Assembly (NCBI GenBank): GCA_025435555.1
Contig: JAIWWG010000123.1
Span: 18,076 to 82,075, forward strand
DNA from: Chytriomyces cf. hyalinus JEL632
Taxonomy: Eukaryota > Chytridiomycota > Chytridiomycetes > Chytridiales > Chytriomycetaceae
Direction of reading: 5' to 3'
Length of the DNA stretch: 64,000 nt
The notes beneath the pieces are model-generated. The model had not been told where the DNA came from, made no database searches, and saw only the letters and a list, made by a program, of their open reading frames with translations. How positions within the stretch are numbered: position 1 is the first letter of the stretch; every line of letters begins with the position of its first letter. Of the stretch, positions 11,434 through 24,452 are shown in pieces. A program made the position numbers and the translations under genes.

Positions 11434-13873
11434 TTAAGCGGAATACATGGCTTGAATGTCCGACTTGTACTTGTTGAAAATAAGTTTTCTCTGCAACTTC
11501 ATTGCAGCCGTCAGAAGCCCATTTTGCGGGGTCCACTCTTCATGCGAAAGCATCACTTGTCCCACAACTTCAGCCGGCTTGAACCCAACACTTTTCGCAA
11601 TCACCTTCAAAGAGGCCAGAACTCCGGCGCGAATATCAGCACGATTGCATAGCTCTTCGAAATCCAAATGCGCAACATCGACACCAGGGTTTTTGTTGAG
11701 TTCGGCTGCGAGTGCGCGGATTTGGGCTTCGATCGGTTGGATGAGCGCGATTGCGTAGGATTGCTCGCTGTCGGCGTGCACGCAAATGTTTTGAACAAAT
11801 TTCGAGACTTTGTAGTTTGCTTCGAGTTTCTCAAGTGCAATGTACCTGTAAATTGTTTAACAGATTCGTCAGGATCTTATAAACAAGATGAATGTGTAGC
11901 ACTTACTCTCCGTTGGAAAGCTTGACCAAGTTCTTCTTGCGGTCAATGATCATGAGTGTGCCGTCCTCGTTCATTTCCGCAATGTCTCCAGTCATCAACC
12001 ATCCATCTTCGGTAATAGCTTCTTTGGTCAGCGCCGGCTGCTTGTAGTATCCCTTCATCACACTCGGTCCACGCACCCAAATTTCACCTTGAGGCTTTGG
12101 TTTGTTGGTGCTCAAGTATCCAGCATCAGGGACATCCGCCAGCTTAATCTCAACTGAAGTGACTGGTGCGCCAGTGACTCCCAGCCGGAAACTCTCGCTA
12201 ACTTCTTGTAAAGCCAGAACGGCCGTGCATTCGGTCATTCCGTATCCAGAAACAACTTTGGTGGTGGTTACATTGAGGAATTGTTGAGTGCTTTTGGGCA
12301 TCGGTGCACCACCAGAGAGCGCAAATTTGAGACGACCACCCACTTGCTCCTTCACTTTTTTGAAAATGATGGCATCAAGTGGCCAAGCCAGGAAGTCGAG
12401 GCCGTGGTTCATGAGCATCCACTGCAAAAATTAAGAAAAAACCTGTTATTATGATAGTCATGAAGGATTGCACGCCACGAATTTGCGCACCTTGAGATCG
12501 AAAGCCCCTTTGAACAGGGATTTCGCAAATCCACTCGAGTTTTCGACTTTGAGGGTGACGGCCTTTCGAATCCCTTCCCAAACTGCAGGCACACCGGCCA
12601 GCACCGTGGGTCGCAATTCGCGAATGTCTCCTTTGCAGTTTCGAACAGAGGCATCCGTGAGCGTCTTTACGCTTCCGTATCCGATTTGAATTCCAGCATA
12701 CAAGAACGTCATTTCAATGGTGAATTCAAGAATATGAGCCAAGGGCAAGTAACCCAAAAAGAATTCGCCGACACCGTCCTGGTTGATGTAAGGCTTGGTG
12801 TAGATCATACTGGCCGCCACTTGAAAAATGACCAGATTTCAGTTTTTGGAAGTCAAATGACAGTAGATTAGTCCTTACCTGATGCCACAATGTTACCGTG
12901 ACTGATCATAACACCCTTTGGTGGTCCAGTAGACCCAGATGTGTACATGATCATGGCCAAATCATCCTTTGCAGGTGGAACAGGTTCGTAAATTTGCTGT
13001 TCTCCGAGCTGCTTCAATTCCTCCAACGTCATCAATTTCAAGTGCGGGTGGTCTTTGGTAATTGATTGCAAGACAGCTGGATCGGCTGTTCCATTGTAAA
13101 TAATGGTTTTGAGCAAGTTGACGGCGGGTGCAATTTTTCCCAACGTGGGCAGCAATTCTGCATTCGTGAAGAGAGTTGTGACTTCACATTCCTGAAGAGA
13201 ATAGGTAAGGCCTTCTTCTCCAAGGGTAGCGTAGGCTGTTGTGATGGTGATGGACTGTTGCATACAGGACATAGCCATAAACATCCAATCGCGGCTGAAC
13301 CAATTGGAATGGTTACTACCCTGCTCATATGGACAAATGCAAAGGGTACGAACCTTGTGTCAGCGTAGATGGTGAATTTGTCGTCCTTACTCAGCCCCAG
13401 CGCACGAAGCCCGCTGGAGTATGCCACCACCAGCTGCTGAGATTGCTTCCACGTCAACCACTCGAATCCTGAAAGCTCAAAGTACTTCCACTTCTTGGTC
13501 TGATGAGCAGATACCATACCGGAAACAAGGTTCAGAACCAGGAGACACCAAATAAATTTAAGATGTCCAGAAAATTAAGTAAAAAGGAAGCAAGCAGACG
13601 CACCTCCGTCACCTCGCCCCCACCGGGCACCTTCTTCGTGACCTGCTTCTCCTCCTCGATGATGTTAACGACCCGTCGCTGTCCAAACATCTCCCGATCG
13701 CCCATGCGGTTGAACCCTCTCTGAATGATGTCAAAGACGGTGTTGATGCCCTCCTCGGGGATCTCGGTCAAAGTCTCGAGGGACTTTGTGCTGCGGTACA
13801 CGGCACTAGTTGTGGCCGTTTCCGTGTCAAGCAGCGTTTTTGAGTGTGTGCGTTTGAGGCTGCGGCGAGACAT
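11434..13873 (-). CDS. long-chain fatty acyl-CoA synthetase, copy 1
   Basis: The enzyme activates long-chain fatty acids with ATP and CoA to acyl-CoA (ANL superfamily, EC 6.2.1.3), feeding lipid synthesis or beta-oxidation. The exons are 13873-13604, 13499-13354, 13294-12879, 12819-12491, 12421-11907 and 11845-11434 (695 aa). The AMP-binding P-loop is [16 protein letters not shown]. Other family motifs are GYGMTE, GWLMTGDI and the fatty-acyl signature around IIDRKKNLVKLSNGE, followed by YIALEKLE. There is no clear signal peptide or N-terminal membrane anchor. The sequence AYATLGEEGLTYSLQE matches the eukaryotic ACSL subgroup. It is a close paralogue of the gene at 14536-16889. Introns 1, 2 and the one after the P-loop sit at the same places in both, while two later introns here are absent from the paralogue. 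The last residues (QAMYSA) show no PTS1-type peroxisomal signal. Confidence 0.92.
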
Positions 13874-13921
13874 TTTTGGAGTGGTTTTTTTTCAATTCCG
13901 CCGATTTGCAATATTTTTTTC

Positions 13922-14297
13922 TCAATCAATCAAAGAACAGAACTCCTTTCGGTGGATTGCGTTTAAAAGGAGAGGACTGCAGGATCTACATTCAGAACCT
14001 CGTCGTACTTTGCTTGCGAAGGAAGAGCTGAACAAAAAGATTGGCAGTGCGAGAGTGTAAGTAAGAGGGGTGAGCATTGAAAGCAATGCCACTGCAGATT
14101 TCGCCCCAACCTTCTCTGACAACGTGTCCAAAACGGGAAGTAGAGCATCCACACGCGCGCAAAAGCAGCGCATCCGTCCGACAAGCAAATCCTTTCGTGG
14201 AAAGCAGCCTGTCTGCTGAATCCCCACCGACAAGTTTAACGAGGGTTTTGCGAATGTCGCGAGGACTTTTGGACGCCGCATTACCTGTGACTTTCAC
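13922..14297 (-). pseudogene. relic of the 32-residue-repeat protein family
   Basis: Read on the minus strand, this stretch starts with AASKSPRDIRKTLVKLVG and SADRLLSTKGFACRTDALL, which match the pre-repeat region and first repeat of the genes at 24453, 25740 and 34622. The frame then breaks and continues in another frame as FCARVDALLPVLDTLSEKV with GAKSAVALLS, a later repeat of the same family. The join fits a deletion between two repeat units that left a frameshift. The N-terminal presequence and the C-terminal domain are missing. It lies between the two acyl-CoA synthetase genes, just upstream of copy 1, and may overlap its promoter. Confidence 0.75.
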
Positions 14298-14535
14298 TTG
14301 TTGTGGGTATATTTTTCACTTGACATTTCTTCATTTTATGCCGCTTTCTTCTCGTCCACTTGGAGTGTCTCATATTCGCATTCATCTCTATGCACGAGGA
14401 TATGCCTTTATTCATGTGCAACAACCGGCCACAAATGGTGGCAAAATAAAGAATAAAAGGAGAAACGAAAGACTCGTCAGCTAGTAATAGAACACAAGAC
14501 CAGATTGCCATTATACAAACAGAGCGGAAGATCGA

Positions 14536-16889
<2,354 letters not shown>

Positions 16890-17386
16890 GGGTGTTGTGT
16901 CTTTTTTGATTTGGTTTTAGGCTGGGCAACTGCTCCTTTTTATTGCGTTTTTCTGAATTTGCGTTCGATGAAAAATCAGGAATGAAACAGAGCACATGGG
17001 GGTCTTTATAAACTCTTGGTTTATGGCGCCGCTAAACAATGTCACATGGGGGGTGGTCTCCTCCAGCACCGCATGCAGCAAGCGGCTGCTTTATTTGCCC
17101 CTACGCGTGTGTACCGCATGCAACAGGGGTCAACTACCGCTGCTAAACTTGATTGATTTGATTGATTCACATTCACCTTTTTTCAGGGTATTTAAAACGC
17201 ACTCTGCGCTCAGATGCGCTATCCTTTGCGGGGATCTGCTGAACCTCATTCGATCTATTCACGAAATCTGCCAGCATGGCGTGAACGGTTGCAGTTTTCG
17301 TTTTTCATGCATGTGAGTCCGAGGAATGGGGCTGAACAGACACCAAACAAGCCATAATTACCCAAATCAAAAGCAAAATCCTTCAT
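16890..17386. other. intergenic region
   Basis: No supported coding sequence is seen in about 500 nt. It holds the putative promoter of acyl-CoA synthetase copy 2 (minus strand). Confidence 0.4.
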
Positions 17387-18900
17387 TTATTTACAGTAAG
17401 CGCAACCAATTTTAACTCCGCCCGTGTCGTTGGTACTCAACAACCGTTGCATATCTTGATTATCTTGGATGGATTGCCATATTTCAAACATGGCTTCACG
17501 CGTCAGCCTGCCTGGCACAAATACTTCTGAGATAGTGAATAGACACTTTGACATTGCAAGATGTAAAACGAATGTTGGAAAAGACGCGTGTTTTGGAGTA
17601 TTATGGTTGAAGCACCCCCCCCCCCCCCCCCCCCACTTACCGCACAACCAAACACTGACGCCAACGCCCGCCGTACCTGCAGCCAAAACGAGCATCAAAA
17701 GCCACTGCCATCGACACTGGAGACATCCGCACCGCAGCATCCCATCCATTCGGCACGTGGCCAAGACCCCTGCCTCCATGGACTCAATCGGAGGAATTCA
17801 CAGAGCCATTCGACGGATATTTTGACAATAACCGGTGGCTTGTTCTCATCCAGGATGAATGAGACGGCTTGTTAATGGCAGTGGCATTTGCAGAGAAAAC
17901 TTGGTTCATCACACGAGGGTGCGTCAGGAGAGATGCCGTCCAGATCCATTCAGGTATCCCTTCCAGACCCGCACAAACATACCAAGACAAGAGGGGACCC
18001 AAGTGAGTTCATTGAGACGCAACTTTTCGTGACATCCCTGGGCGAGACCCATGCTTCATCTTCTTTCGACATCGTTCACAGGCAAAGCATCGATAAAATC
18101 CATTGATTCTTTGGCATCTGAAATCGGGAATGATGGTGGGCATAGGTCGAGGGTGTGCGGCCCGTCTCGCGTCACGAAATATTTCGACAAATATGCAAAA
18201 CTTGTATGAGCACTTTCGTCTCATACGCCATCAAAGGTGAAAGAGATGCGCAAATCGAGATGAACAAGGCTTCAAGAACAAGGCCCGTTAAGAACAAAAC
18301 CAATCGATTTTTCGTGCACCGCCCATCGCATTGAAGACAGATGCTGTGTAAGCATCTCGTGTGGTTTACTGCAAAACATCAGGTTAAGTTTTAAGTAAAT
18401 TGAAAAACGAACCTTCCGCACCACTGTTTTCTCATATGATCGGCGATGAGGGGAAGCCAAAGGTTTGATGAAGAAAGTTTCGATGGCTCCAGCGCTGTTG
18501 TCAACGAGATTGGACGAGGCAAGGAACCACACGCCTTGGGTTCCAGAATGCTGTTCAAAGACTGGCGTTGTTCAAAAATTCCAAAGAGCTGCTGCGATTT
18601 GTTTCAACGCCATTACCAGACACATTTATTACGTGGTTGCTAGCGCGAGGTGAAGTTTATTTCTGTGCGGGTTGGGAAAGGAGGGGGTCATTTGGCTGGA
18701 TCCTTTGTTGTCTCCGTCTCATTGGAGAATGGCAGCGAGAAGCATTACCAGAACAGCGAGCGAGAAGCTCGGAACTTGTTCCTGAATAAAGGCGGATATA
18801 ACGACACAGGTTCATTCGAATAAACGCGGATACTTTCGTTTTATGGATGCAGAAAAAGCCGCATACGAAAAATGATGGAATAAAAAAGTGTTCAAAATAG
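17387..18900 (-). other. unresolved region with possible degraded minus-strand exons
   Basis: I could not build a credible gene. On the minus strand, residues resembling coding sequence appear in separate frames. One segment ends at 17387 with EVFVPGRLTREAMFEIWQSI and a terminal CAYCK. Another (about 17780-17880) contains SFILDENKPPVIVKISVEW. A third (about 18410-18530) contains SNLVDNSAGAIETFF. Plausible GT donors exist (for example beside the poly-C tract at 17615), but joined frames hit stops. This could be a decayed gene or an intron-rich gene I failed to assemble. Confidence 0.25.
17615..17634. repeat. poly-C tract (20 C)
   Basis: An uninterrupted run of 20 C on the plus strand is followed by ACTTAC, which on the minus strand reads as a splice-donor-like GTAAGT leading into the G run. 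Confidence 0.9.
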
Positions 18901-18912
18901 GGTTCAAAGAGA

Positions 18913-20272
18913 TCAGTCCTCCTTTTTCAACAACGACGCATCCCCGCCTTCGATCCTCGCAACCCGCAACATCTCGACCATACTCCTGGCGCTCTTGCTA
19001 TGGTTGTTTAATACACCGTAAAAGGCCTTGGTGGCATTCTTGCGCAAATAGATATCCACCACCTTCTGCCCGCCGGGGTGCTCCGATCTAAAGGCGCTCA
19101 CATCCAGCACGAACCCATCCAACCCAATCCACATGTCATGCCCAACAGTCTGCGAAATCGAGTCCACATTCCACGACAAGACGGGCAAACTGTCCACAGA
19201 AGGTCCCCAATCCAATTTCTTCCGAGCCTCTCGCGCAAGCGCTTCCATCGTCGTAACACGGGCCTTGTTGATTTCGTTTTCGGGGTACGTGTACAAGTTT
19301 GAAGCGAGCCCTATACGCGCTGAGAGGTAAATGAGCCACTTTGTGGGGTCCCAGTCGAGTGGGTGGATGCCGTTGCGGTAATCTTTGGGGAATTCGTGGT
19401 GAAAGTTGTGGTAGCCTTCGCCTTGCGTGAGGACTGCGAGGAGGAATGTTCCGCGTGCGGTGGATTCGGTCGAGAATTCTTGGTCGCCGATCCAGTGCGC
19501 GAAGCTGTTGTGTAAGTGTGTGTCATGTTGGGTCAGTTAAGTTGAATTTTAAACACCAATCAAAATGCGGCGCACCTGTTGATGCAAAAGGTCAAATGCC
19601 AAATAACAATGCGCGCAACAATTCCCGCATACAAGAACGCAGCATATCCATCATCCCACAATAAACCCAACATAAACGGAGCCACGAAGCACAGTGACAA
19701 GGCCACAGGCACGAAATACTTGTGCTGAAACACAACCACACTGTCACTATCCAGATCCCTTGCATCGACCATGGACATTCGCTCGTATCGCGGCTTTGCA
19801 AAGATCCAGCCCATGTGCGAGAACCAGAACCCGCGTTTCGCCGAGTAAGGGTCATGCGTGTTGTCGTCCGTGTATCGGTGATGCAGGCGGTGGCGGAGCA
19901 CCCACCAGCGTATCGAGCCTTGGAAGCCGAGAGCGCCCATACATGCAAGGAGGATACGGAGAGCCGGTGTGGCTGTGTATGCAGCGTGGCTCCACAGTCG
20001 ATGGTATCCCATCGTGATGCTGGGGTGTTGAGAGTGAGCGATGCTTTGAGATCCGAGAATGAGCGGGAAGACTCTTCTTACCCCAGCTCTCCAGTAATAA
20101 TGGTCAGCACTGTCAGTGTCGTTGTCTGCCAGGTGGGCGTTACAAGCACCAGCGTTGCGAGTGCCGCGGCGTGCATTGCTGCAACAAAGAACACGTTGAT
20201 CCACCACACCTGCTCGCCCGTCTTCTGTGGGGTGCGAGCATGGGTTGCTGTCGGTGCTGACTTGGTCGACAT
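18913..20272 (-). CDS. OLE1: acyl-CoA delta-9 desaturase with C-terminal cytochrome b5 domain
   Basis: The enzyme introduces the cis-9 double bond into palmitoyl/stearoyl-CoA at the ER membrane, taking electrons through its own cytochrome b5 domain. The exons are 20272-20082, 20019-19576 and 19504-18913 (408 aa). All three histidine boxes are present: HRLWSH (after GITMGY), HRLHHRYTD and HNFHHEFP (after GEGY). Membrane segments flank boxes 1 and 2. The cytochrome b5 domain occupies about residues 310-400 with the haem-ligand motif HPGG and the second His in NNHSKSA. The order and motifs match yeast Ole1, though this protein is shorter (yeast 510), mainly at the N-terminus. I used the ATG at 20272 because a longer open frame upstream reads through intron 1 in the wrong frame. 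It works downstream of the acyl-CoA synthetases encoded nearby. Confidence 0.93.
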
Positions 20273-20762
20273 TCAGATTTGTAATGTGATTATTCACACT
20301 AATCGAAGCAAAATCCACTTGGGCCTGTTTATCCGGGATCTGTGTATGAGCCATCACAAGTGCGCTTGTTGCGGAGTTGCAGTGTGCGCTGGCAGAGAGC
20401 CATCGAGAATGAGCACATTGAGTGTTGTGTATGCAGCGTTAAGGGATAAGGAACAAGTGTGACAAGAGCCTTGCTTGGAACAGCATATGCTTCAGTCTGG
20501 AGAGCACAGCTGGTCCACAGTAGCACAGTAGCTGACATATGGATGCATGCAGCAAGCGAGGTGCGTTCATCTGGCTGCCTGCAAATCGGAACCGCTTCTT
20601 GCCTTCCGTGTCTCGCCTCGGCTGACGCCCGTGGGTGAAAACCTGGAACGTGGGCGAGGCACGCGTGGTTGCGAAAATTGATTGATTCAAAGCACTCTAA
20701 AATAAATGATAACAAAAAACCTGACTTTGCGAGAAAGAAAGCAACAGCAAAAACAACGCACA
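20273..20762. other. intergenic region
   Basis: No gene is supported in about 490 nt between the desaturase start and the end of the BTB-TLDc gene. It should hold the desaturase promoter. Confidence 0.4.
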
Positions 20763-22208
20763 TCAGCGCATACGATACACTTCGCAACACTCAATCGCGC
20801 CTTGTGAACTTCCAGTCCCACACACTTCTTTGATAAACGCGCATCCTCCACCATTGAACCCGGAAAAAACGTATTGACTCATCCTACCAACCAGCACATG
20901 CCCCTTCACATTCAATTCGAAATTTGATCCATTCAAGCCACGATTCCATTCATATACGTCATAATTCGCGGGTGCAATATAGGGTCCACCCAAAATCCCT
21001 CCACAGTTATTCTGGAATGGCAAACGCAAGAACCCCCCACTGGGTGCAATCAGAAACGTGAAAGAAGAAGGGCATATACGTGCGGACAGACTCGTACATG
21101 CCTCGGCAGTATATCCTCCGACAATACTCCCACTTTTGAGTTTGACGAGTGTGAGTGTGTTTGGTTTTCCATCGCGTGCCTTGTGCAAGTTTCTGTCAGT
21201 GCAGACGCCTGGTTCTCCATGAAACAAGCGAATAGGATCTGAAGCGACGAAAGAACTTAAAGGAACTGGAAGATTTTTCTGAATTGCATGTAAACTGTCA
21301 ACCAGCGGAGCCTTCCATTTGTTGCCTCCAGAACACGTTTTCCCCTTCAGATGAAATTCAAGCATGCGCTGCATAGATTCAGAAAGCAGAACTTGGAATG
21401 GTTCCACCAGACTGGAGTGTGCCGCAGAAATTTTGAACAACTCGACCACGGGCAGCAACGGCTCAATCAACTTGCTGGCCGCTCCTATCTGAAATTCTTT
21501 TGGAAGATCCGATTCCAGAGAGAGGTCCCCTTCTGCATCTTGACAAGCTCTGCACCAAGCAATCAAAATTCTCCAGCGATCGACGGGCTCAAACGACTCA
21601 TACAAGAGCATGGTCTCGACATCTCTTCCACTCATTTGCGCCAACACTTCCCGGCCAGATTTCAGCGATAACGGCAGATTTTGCAACATTTTGCTGAGGC
21701 CAATCGACTTCTTGTCCTCGATCGCGTGTATTCTGTCGCACAGGAAGTATAATGCCAGCGCATTTTCTGGAGACAAGTTCTCTACCTTCACAAGAATAAC
21801 AGCACACTTTTGTACCAGATTGAAGACCATGATTTCGTTGGCAAAGACAATCACGTTGGAAGCACGCGCCGGTGGAATTTCCACATCTCCAAAGTACAAA
21901 TAATCAAGCAGAATCTTGGCTGTCTCGGCACTGACATTCGTATGGTTGAGCGTGATTTTCCTGGTGTTGGATTTCCGAGACAGCTGCCTCTTTTTGGAGA
22001 TGTGTGCCACCGGAGAATCGCTTTCCCATCTATTTGATGTCCATTTTTCGGAGAGAGCCTCCTTGTAGCAGTCACTCGCAGAGGCAAGCACAACTGCATG
22101 GGCAGTTAATACAGCGCCACCTTCAAAGACGAGACCCACGTCAGCGTACGTGGTATCATTTCGGATCCGGCCCGGCAGAGTGCTGAATACGATGTTGCGT
22201 GGTTCCAT
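20763..22208 (-). CDS. BTB-BACK-TLDc domain protein, intact copy
   Basis: This is a single-exon protein of 481 residues starting at the ATG at 22208 (MEPRNIVF). The BTB/POZ domain (about 8-125) includes ADVGLVFEGGAVLTAHAVVL and NVSAETAKILLDYLYFGDVE. A BACK-like helical region (about 130-230) follows, with ENALALYFLCDRIHAIEDKK. A TLDc domain (about 310-481) includes LFHGEPGVCTDRN, FTFLIAPSGGFLRLPF, NVKGHVLVGRMSQYVFSGF and the terminal AIECCEVYRM. BTB proteins often recruit Cullin-3 ubiquitin ligases, and TLDc proteins can regulate the V-ATPase or oxidative-stress responses. Which applies here is unknown. The domain set resembles animal BTB-TLDc proteins. A decayed copy lies directly upstream (22740-24093). 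Confidence 0.85.
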   Translation of the reverse strand: MEPRNIVFSTLPGRIRNDTTYADVGLVFEGGAVLTAHAVVLASASDCYKEALSEKWTSNRWESDSPVAHISKKRQLSRKSNTRKITLNHTNVSAETAKILLDYLYFGDVEIPPARASNVIVFANEIMVFNLVQKCAVILVKVENLSPENALALYFLCDRIHAIEDKKSIGLSKMLQNLPLSLKSGREVLAQMSGRDVETMLLYESFEPVDRWRILIAWCRACQDAEGDLSLESDLPKEFQIGAASKLIEPLLPVVELFKISAAHSSLVEPFQVLLSESMQRMLEFHLKGKTCSGGNKWKAPLVDSLHAIQKNLPVPLSSFVASDPIRLFHGEPGVCTDRNLHKARDGKPNTLTLVKLKSGSIVGGYTAEACTSLSARICPSSFTFLIAPSGGFLRLPFQNNCGGILGGPYIAPANYDVYEWNRGLNGSNFELNVKGHVLVGRMSQYVFSGFNGGGCAFIKEVCGTGSSQGAIECCEVYRMR

Positions 22209-22739
22209 TGCTGGTAAAGGGGGAAATTGTTTCAGCACCGAATACAAGGTACTGTCTCAAAAGGTGTTAGTGCTGACCTTTGTCAAGGTTGTGTGGGCAA
22301 GTGCAAACAAGTGGTTGGGGAAAATGCGCGTATTTGTGTCAGCATGCATCTGATGTCTCGCCGCAGCCTCAAAACCCGCAGACTTTCAAGAAAGAAGAGT
22401 TTTCATGTAAGAGGCTTGTCGAGGATGTAATCCGACCTTCTGCTCTGTCATTTCTCAACTGTCTTTCACTTTTAAATTGAAACACATCGTTATGTGTGGA
22501 TATGAACGCGTTTGACGCCATTCTTTTCATGGCTGTGCCTCTTTGGGTCCCTGTCTTGCCATCTGGGTCTAGAGTTTCTTTCCCCCGCCCATTATTACCT
22601 CTGCGTAGGGGTTGTGAAAGTGATAGTGGAGTATGGCGGAGTTGGCATCGTGCATTTTGTTAAAGGGTTGCATTTGAAGAAACACACGTCCGTGTTCTGC
22701 ATCTGCAGACAGACATGTAAGTTATGTATGCGATGACAA
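22209..22739. other. intergenic region between the BTB-TLDc copies
   Basis: No gene is supported in about 530 nt. Near 22210-22290 the sequence upstream of the intact gene aligns with the region upstream of the broken copy (both encode a SVLKQ-like stretch without an ATG), so the duplication unit extends into the 5' region. Confidence 0.45.
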
Positions 22740-24093
22740 CAAAAAATTGACAGCCTCAAACCCAGAAAAACTGAGTCGATTAATCCTAGCAGTCAGCACA
22801 TGTCCCTTCACAGACAAGTCGGAATTCAATCTGAATATGGGTTGAGAATACTGGTTCACAACATTTTTTGTCTTGGAAGGCAAACGGCGCGACAACCCAC
22901 TGGATGTGATCAGAAACACGAAAGACGCATGGCTTCCATTGTGCTGGTACTGGTTCGTCCATGCCTCAGTAGAAAATTCCCCAAAAATAGTCCCAGTTTT
23001 GAGTTTGTCGAGTGTGAGCGCTCGTGCAGGTCACTTTGCAGGTAACTTTCGGTGCGAGCTGGTTCCCCATGAAACAAGAGAGCATAATCTGAAGCATCGT
23101 AATCCCTCAAAGGAGCTGGAAGATATTTCTTGATTGCATCCACTATGTAATGCGGTGTGTCTGGCTGAGATGGCACATTTGACTTCCATCGGTTCCCTCC
23201 AGTTTGCGTTGTCCCTTTCAGATGAAATTCAAGCATACGCCGCATAGATTCAGAAAGCAGAACTTGGAATGGTTCCACCAGACTGGAGTTTCCCGCAGAA
23301 ATTTTGAAAACTCGACCACGGGCAACAACGGCTCAATCAACTTGCTGGACGCTCCGATCTGAAATTCTTCTGGAAGAACCGATTCCAGAGAGAGGTCCCC
23401 TTCCGACCCCAGGGAGGCTTTGCACCATGCAATCAAGATCCTCCAGCGATGCAAGGGTTCAAACGACTCAAACAAGAGAATTGTCTCGACATCTCGTGCA
23501 TTCATTTGCGCCAACACCTCGCGGACAGATTCCAGCAATGACGGCAGATTCTGCATCATTTTGCCGAGCCCAATCGACTTCTTGTCCTCGATCGCGTGTA
23601 TTCTGTCGCAGAGGAAGTAAAATGCGAGAGCGTATTCCACAGATAGGTACTCTTCCTTCGCAAGAATATCCGTGCACTTTTGCACGAGACTAAAGACTAT
23701 GATCTCGTTGGCGAATACAATCACGCTGAAAGCAAGAGACGGCGGAATATCCACATCTCCCAAGTACATGTAATCGAGGACTATCTTGGCTGTCTCAGCA
23801 TCGACGTCTGGGTGATGGAGCATGATCTTCCGGCTGTTGGATCTCGGTCTCTTGTTGGAGATGTGGGACAACTTCGAATCTGCCTCGTCATCAATCACCT
23901 GGAGGCTTTCGAAAGCATTCGCCGTCCATTTTTCGGAGAGAGACTCTTTGTAGTAATCACTCGTAGAGGCAAGCACAACCGCGTGCGCAGTCAACACAGC
24001 GCCACCTTCAAAGACAAGTTCAAGGTCAGCGAATGCCGTGTCGCTTCGGATCCGGCCCAGTAGGATGCTGGATGCTTTGTTCCGTGTTTCCAT
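22740..24093 (-). pseudogene. broken copy of the BTB-BACK-TLDc gene
   Basis: It runs from the ATG at 24093 (METRNKASS), aligned to the start of the intact copy at 20763-22208. BTB and BACK parts are open down to about 23310. There one base is missing relative to the paralogue, after LLPVVE. The paralogue continues LFKISAAHSSLVEPF, while here the frame changes and SSLVEPFQVLLSES resumes in a second frame. Further breaks occur in the TLDc half: the frame holding LLFHGEPARTESY runs into unmatched sequence, and FLITSSGLSRRLPS with SVKGHVLTARINRLSFSGF is found in yet another frame ending near 22740. An N-terminal BTB-only protein of roughly 290 residues could still be made, so loss of function is likely but not proven. 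Confidence 0.8.
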
Positions 24094-24452
24094 GGCCAGT
24101 GAAGGGGGATTTTGTTTCAACACTGAATGCAGGGTGGTGTCTTTAAAGGTGTTTGTTGTGACCTTTGCCAAGGGGGATTACTTGGGATCGGCAGGGTGGG
24201 TGGGAAAGTTTATCAAAGGTGGTTGGGGAAAAATGCGCCCGTCCTTCTAATGATGCATCTGATCTTCCGTTCTGTCACCAGCTGACGTGACTGCGTTTCT
24301 CACCGTTATTTTCTTTTCTGCGCATGAAGAAAGCCGCATCCTTGTGCATGGGTACCAATGCTTGCTCACATACGACAAGCCGAAAGTGTCCGACCTTGTC
24401 CGAAAGAGGGACTGTTATAACATATTACACCCAAAACAAGAGAAAACACAAC
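24094..24452. other. short divergent intergenic region
   Basis: About 360 nt separate the broken BTB-TLDc gene from the repeat-protein gene on the opposite strand. An in-frame ATG at 24324 exists upstream of the chosen start, but the extra residues do not match the paralogues. Confidence 0.4.

Noticed and set aside
24324-24452. Upstream in-frame ATG for the intact repeat protein
   Set aside because: The extra 43 residues have no counterpart in the paralogues and would hide the presequence; the ATG at 24453 aligns with all copies.
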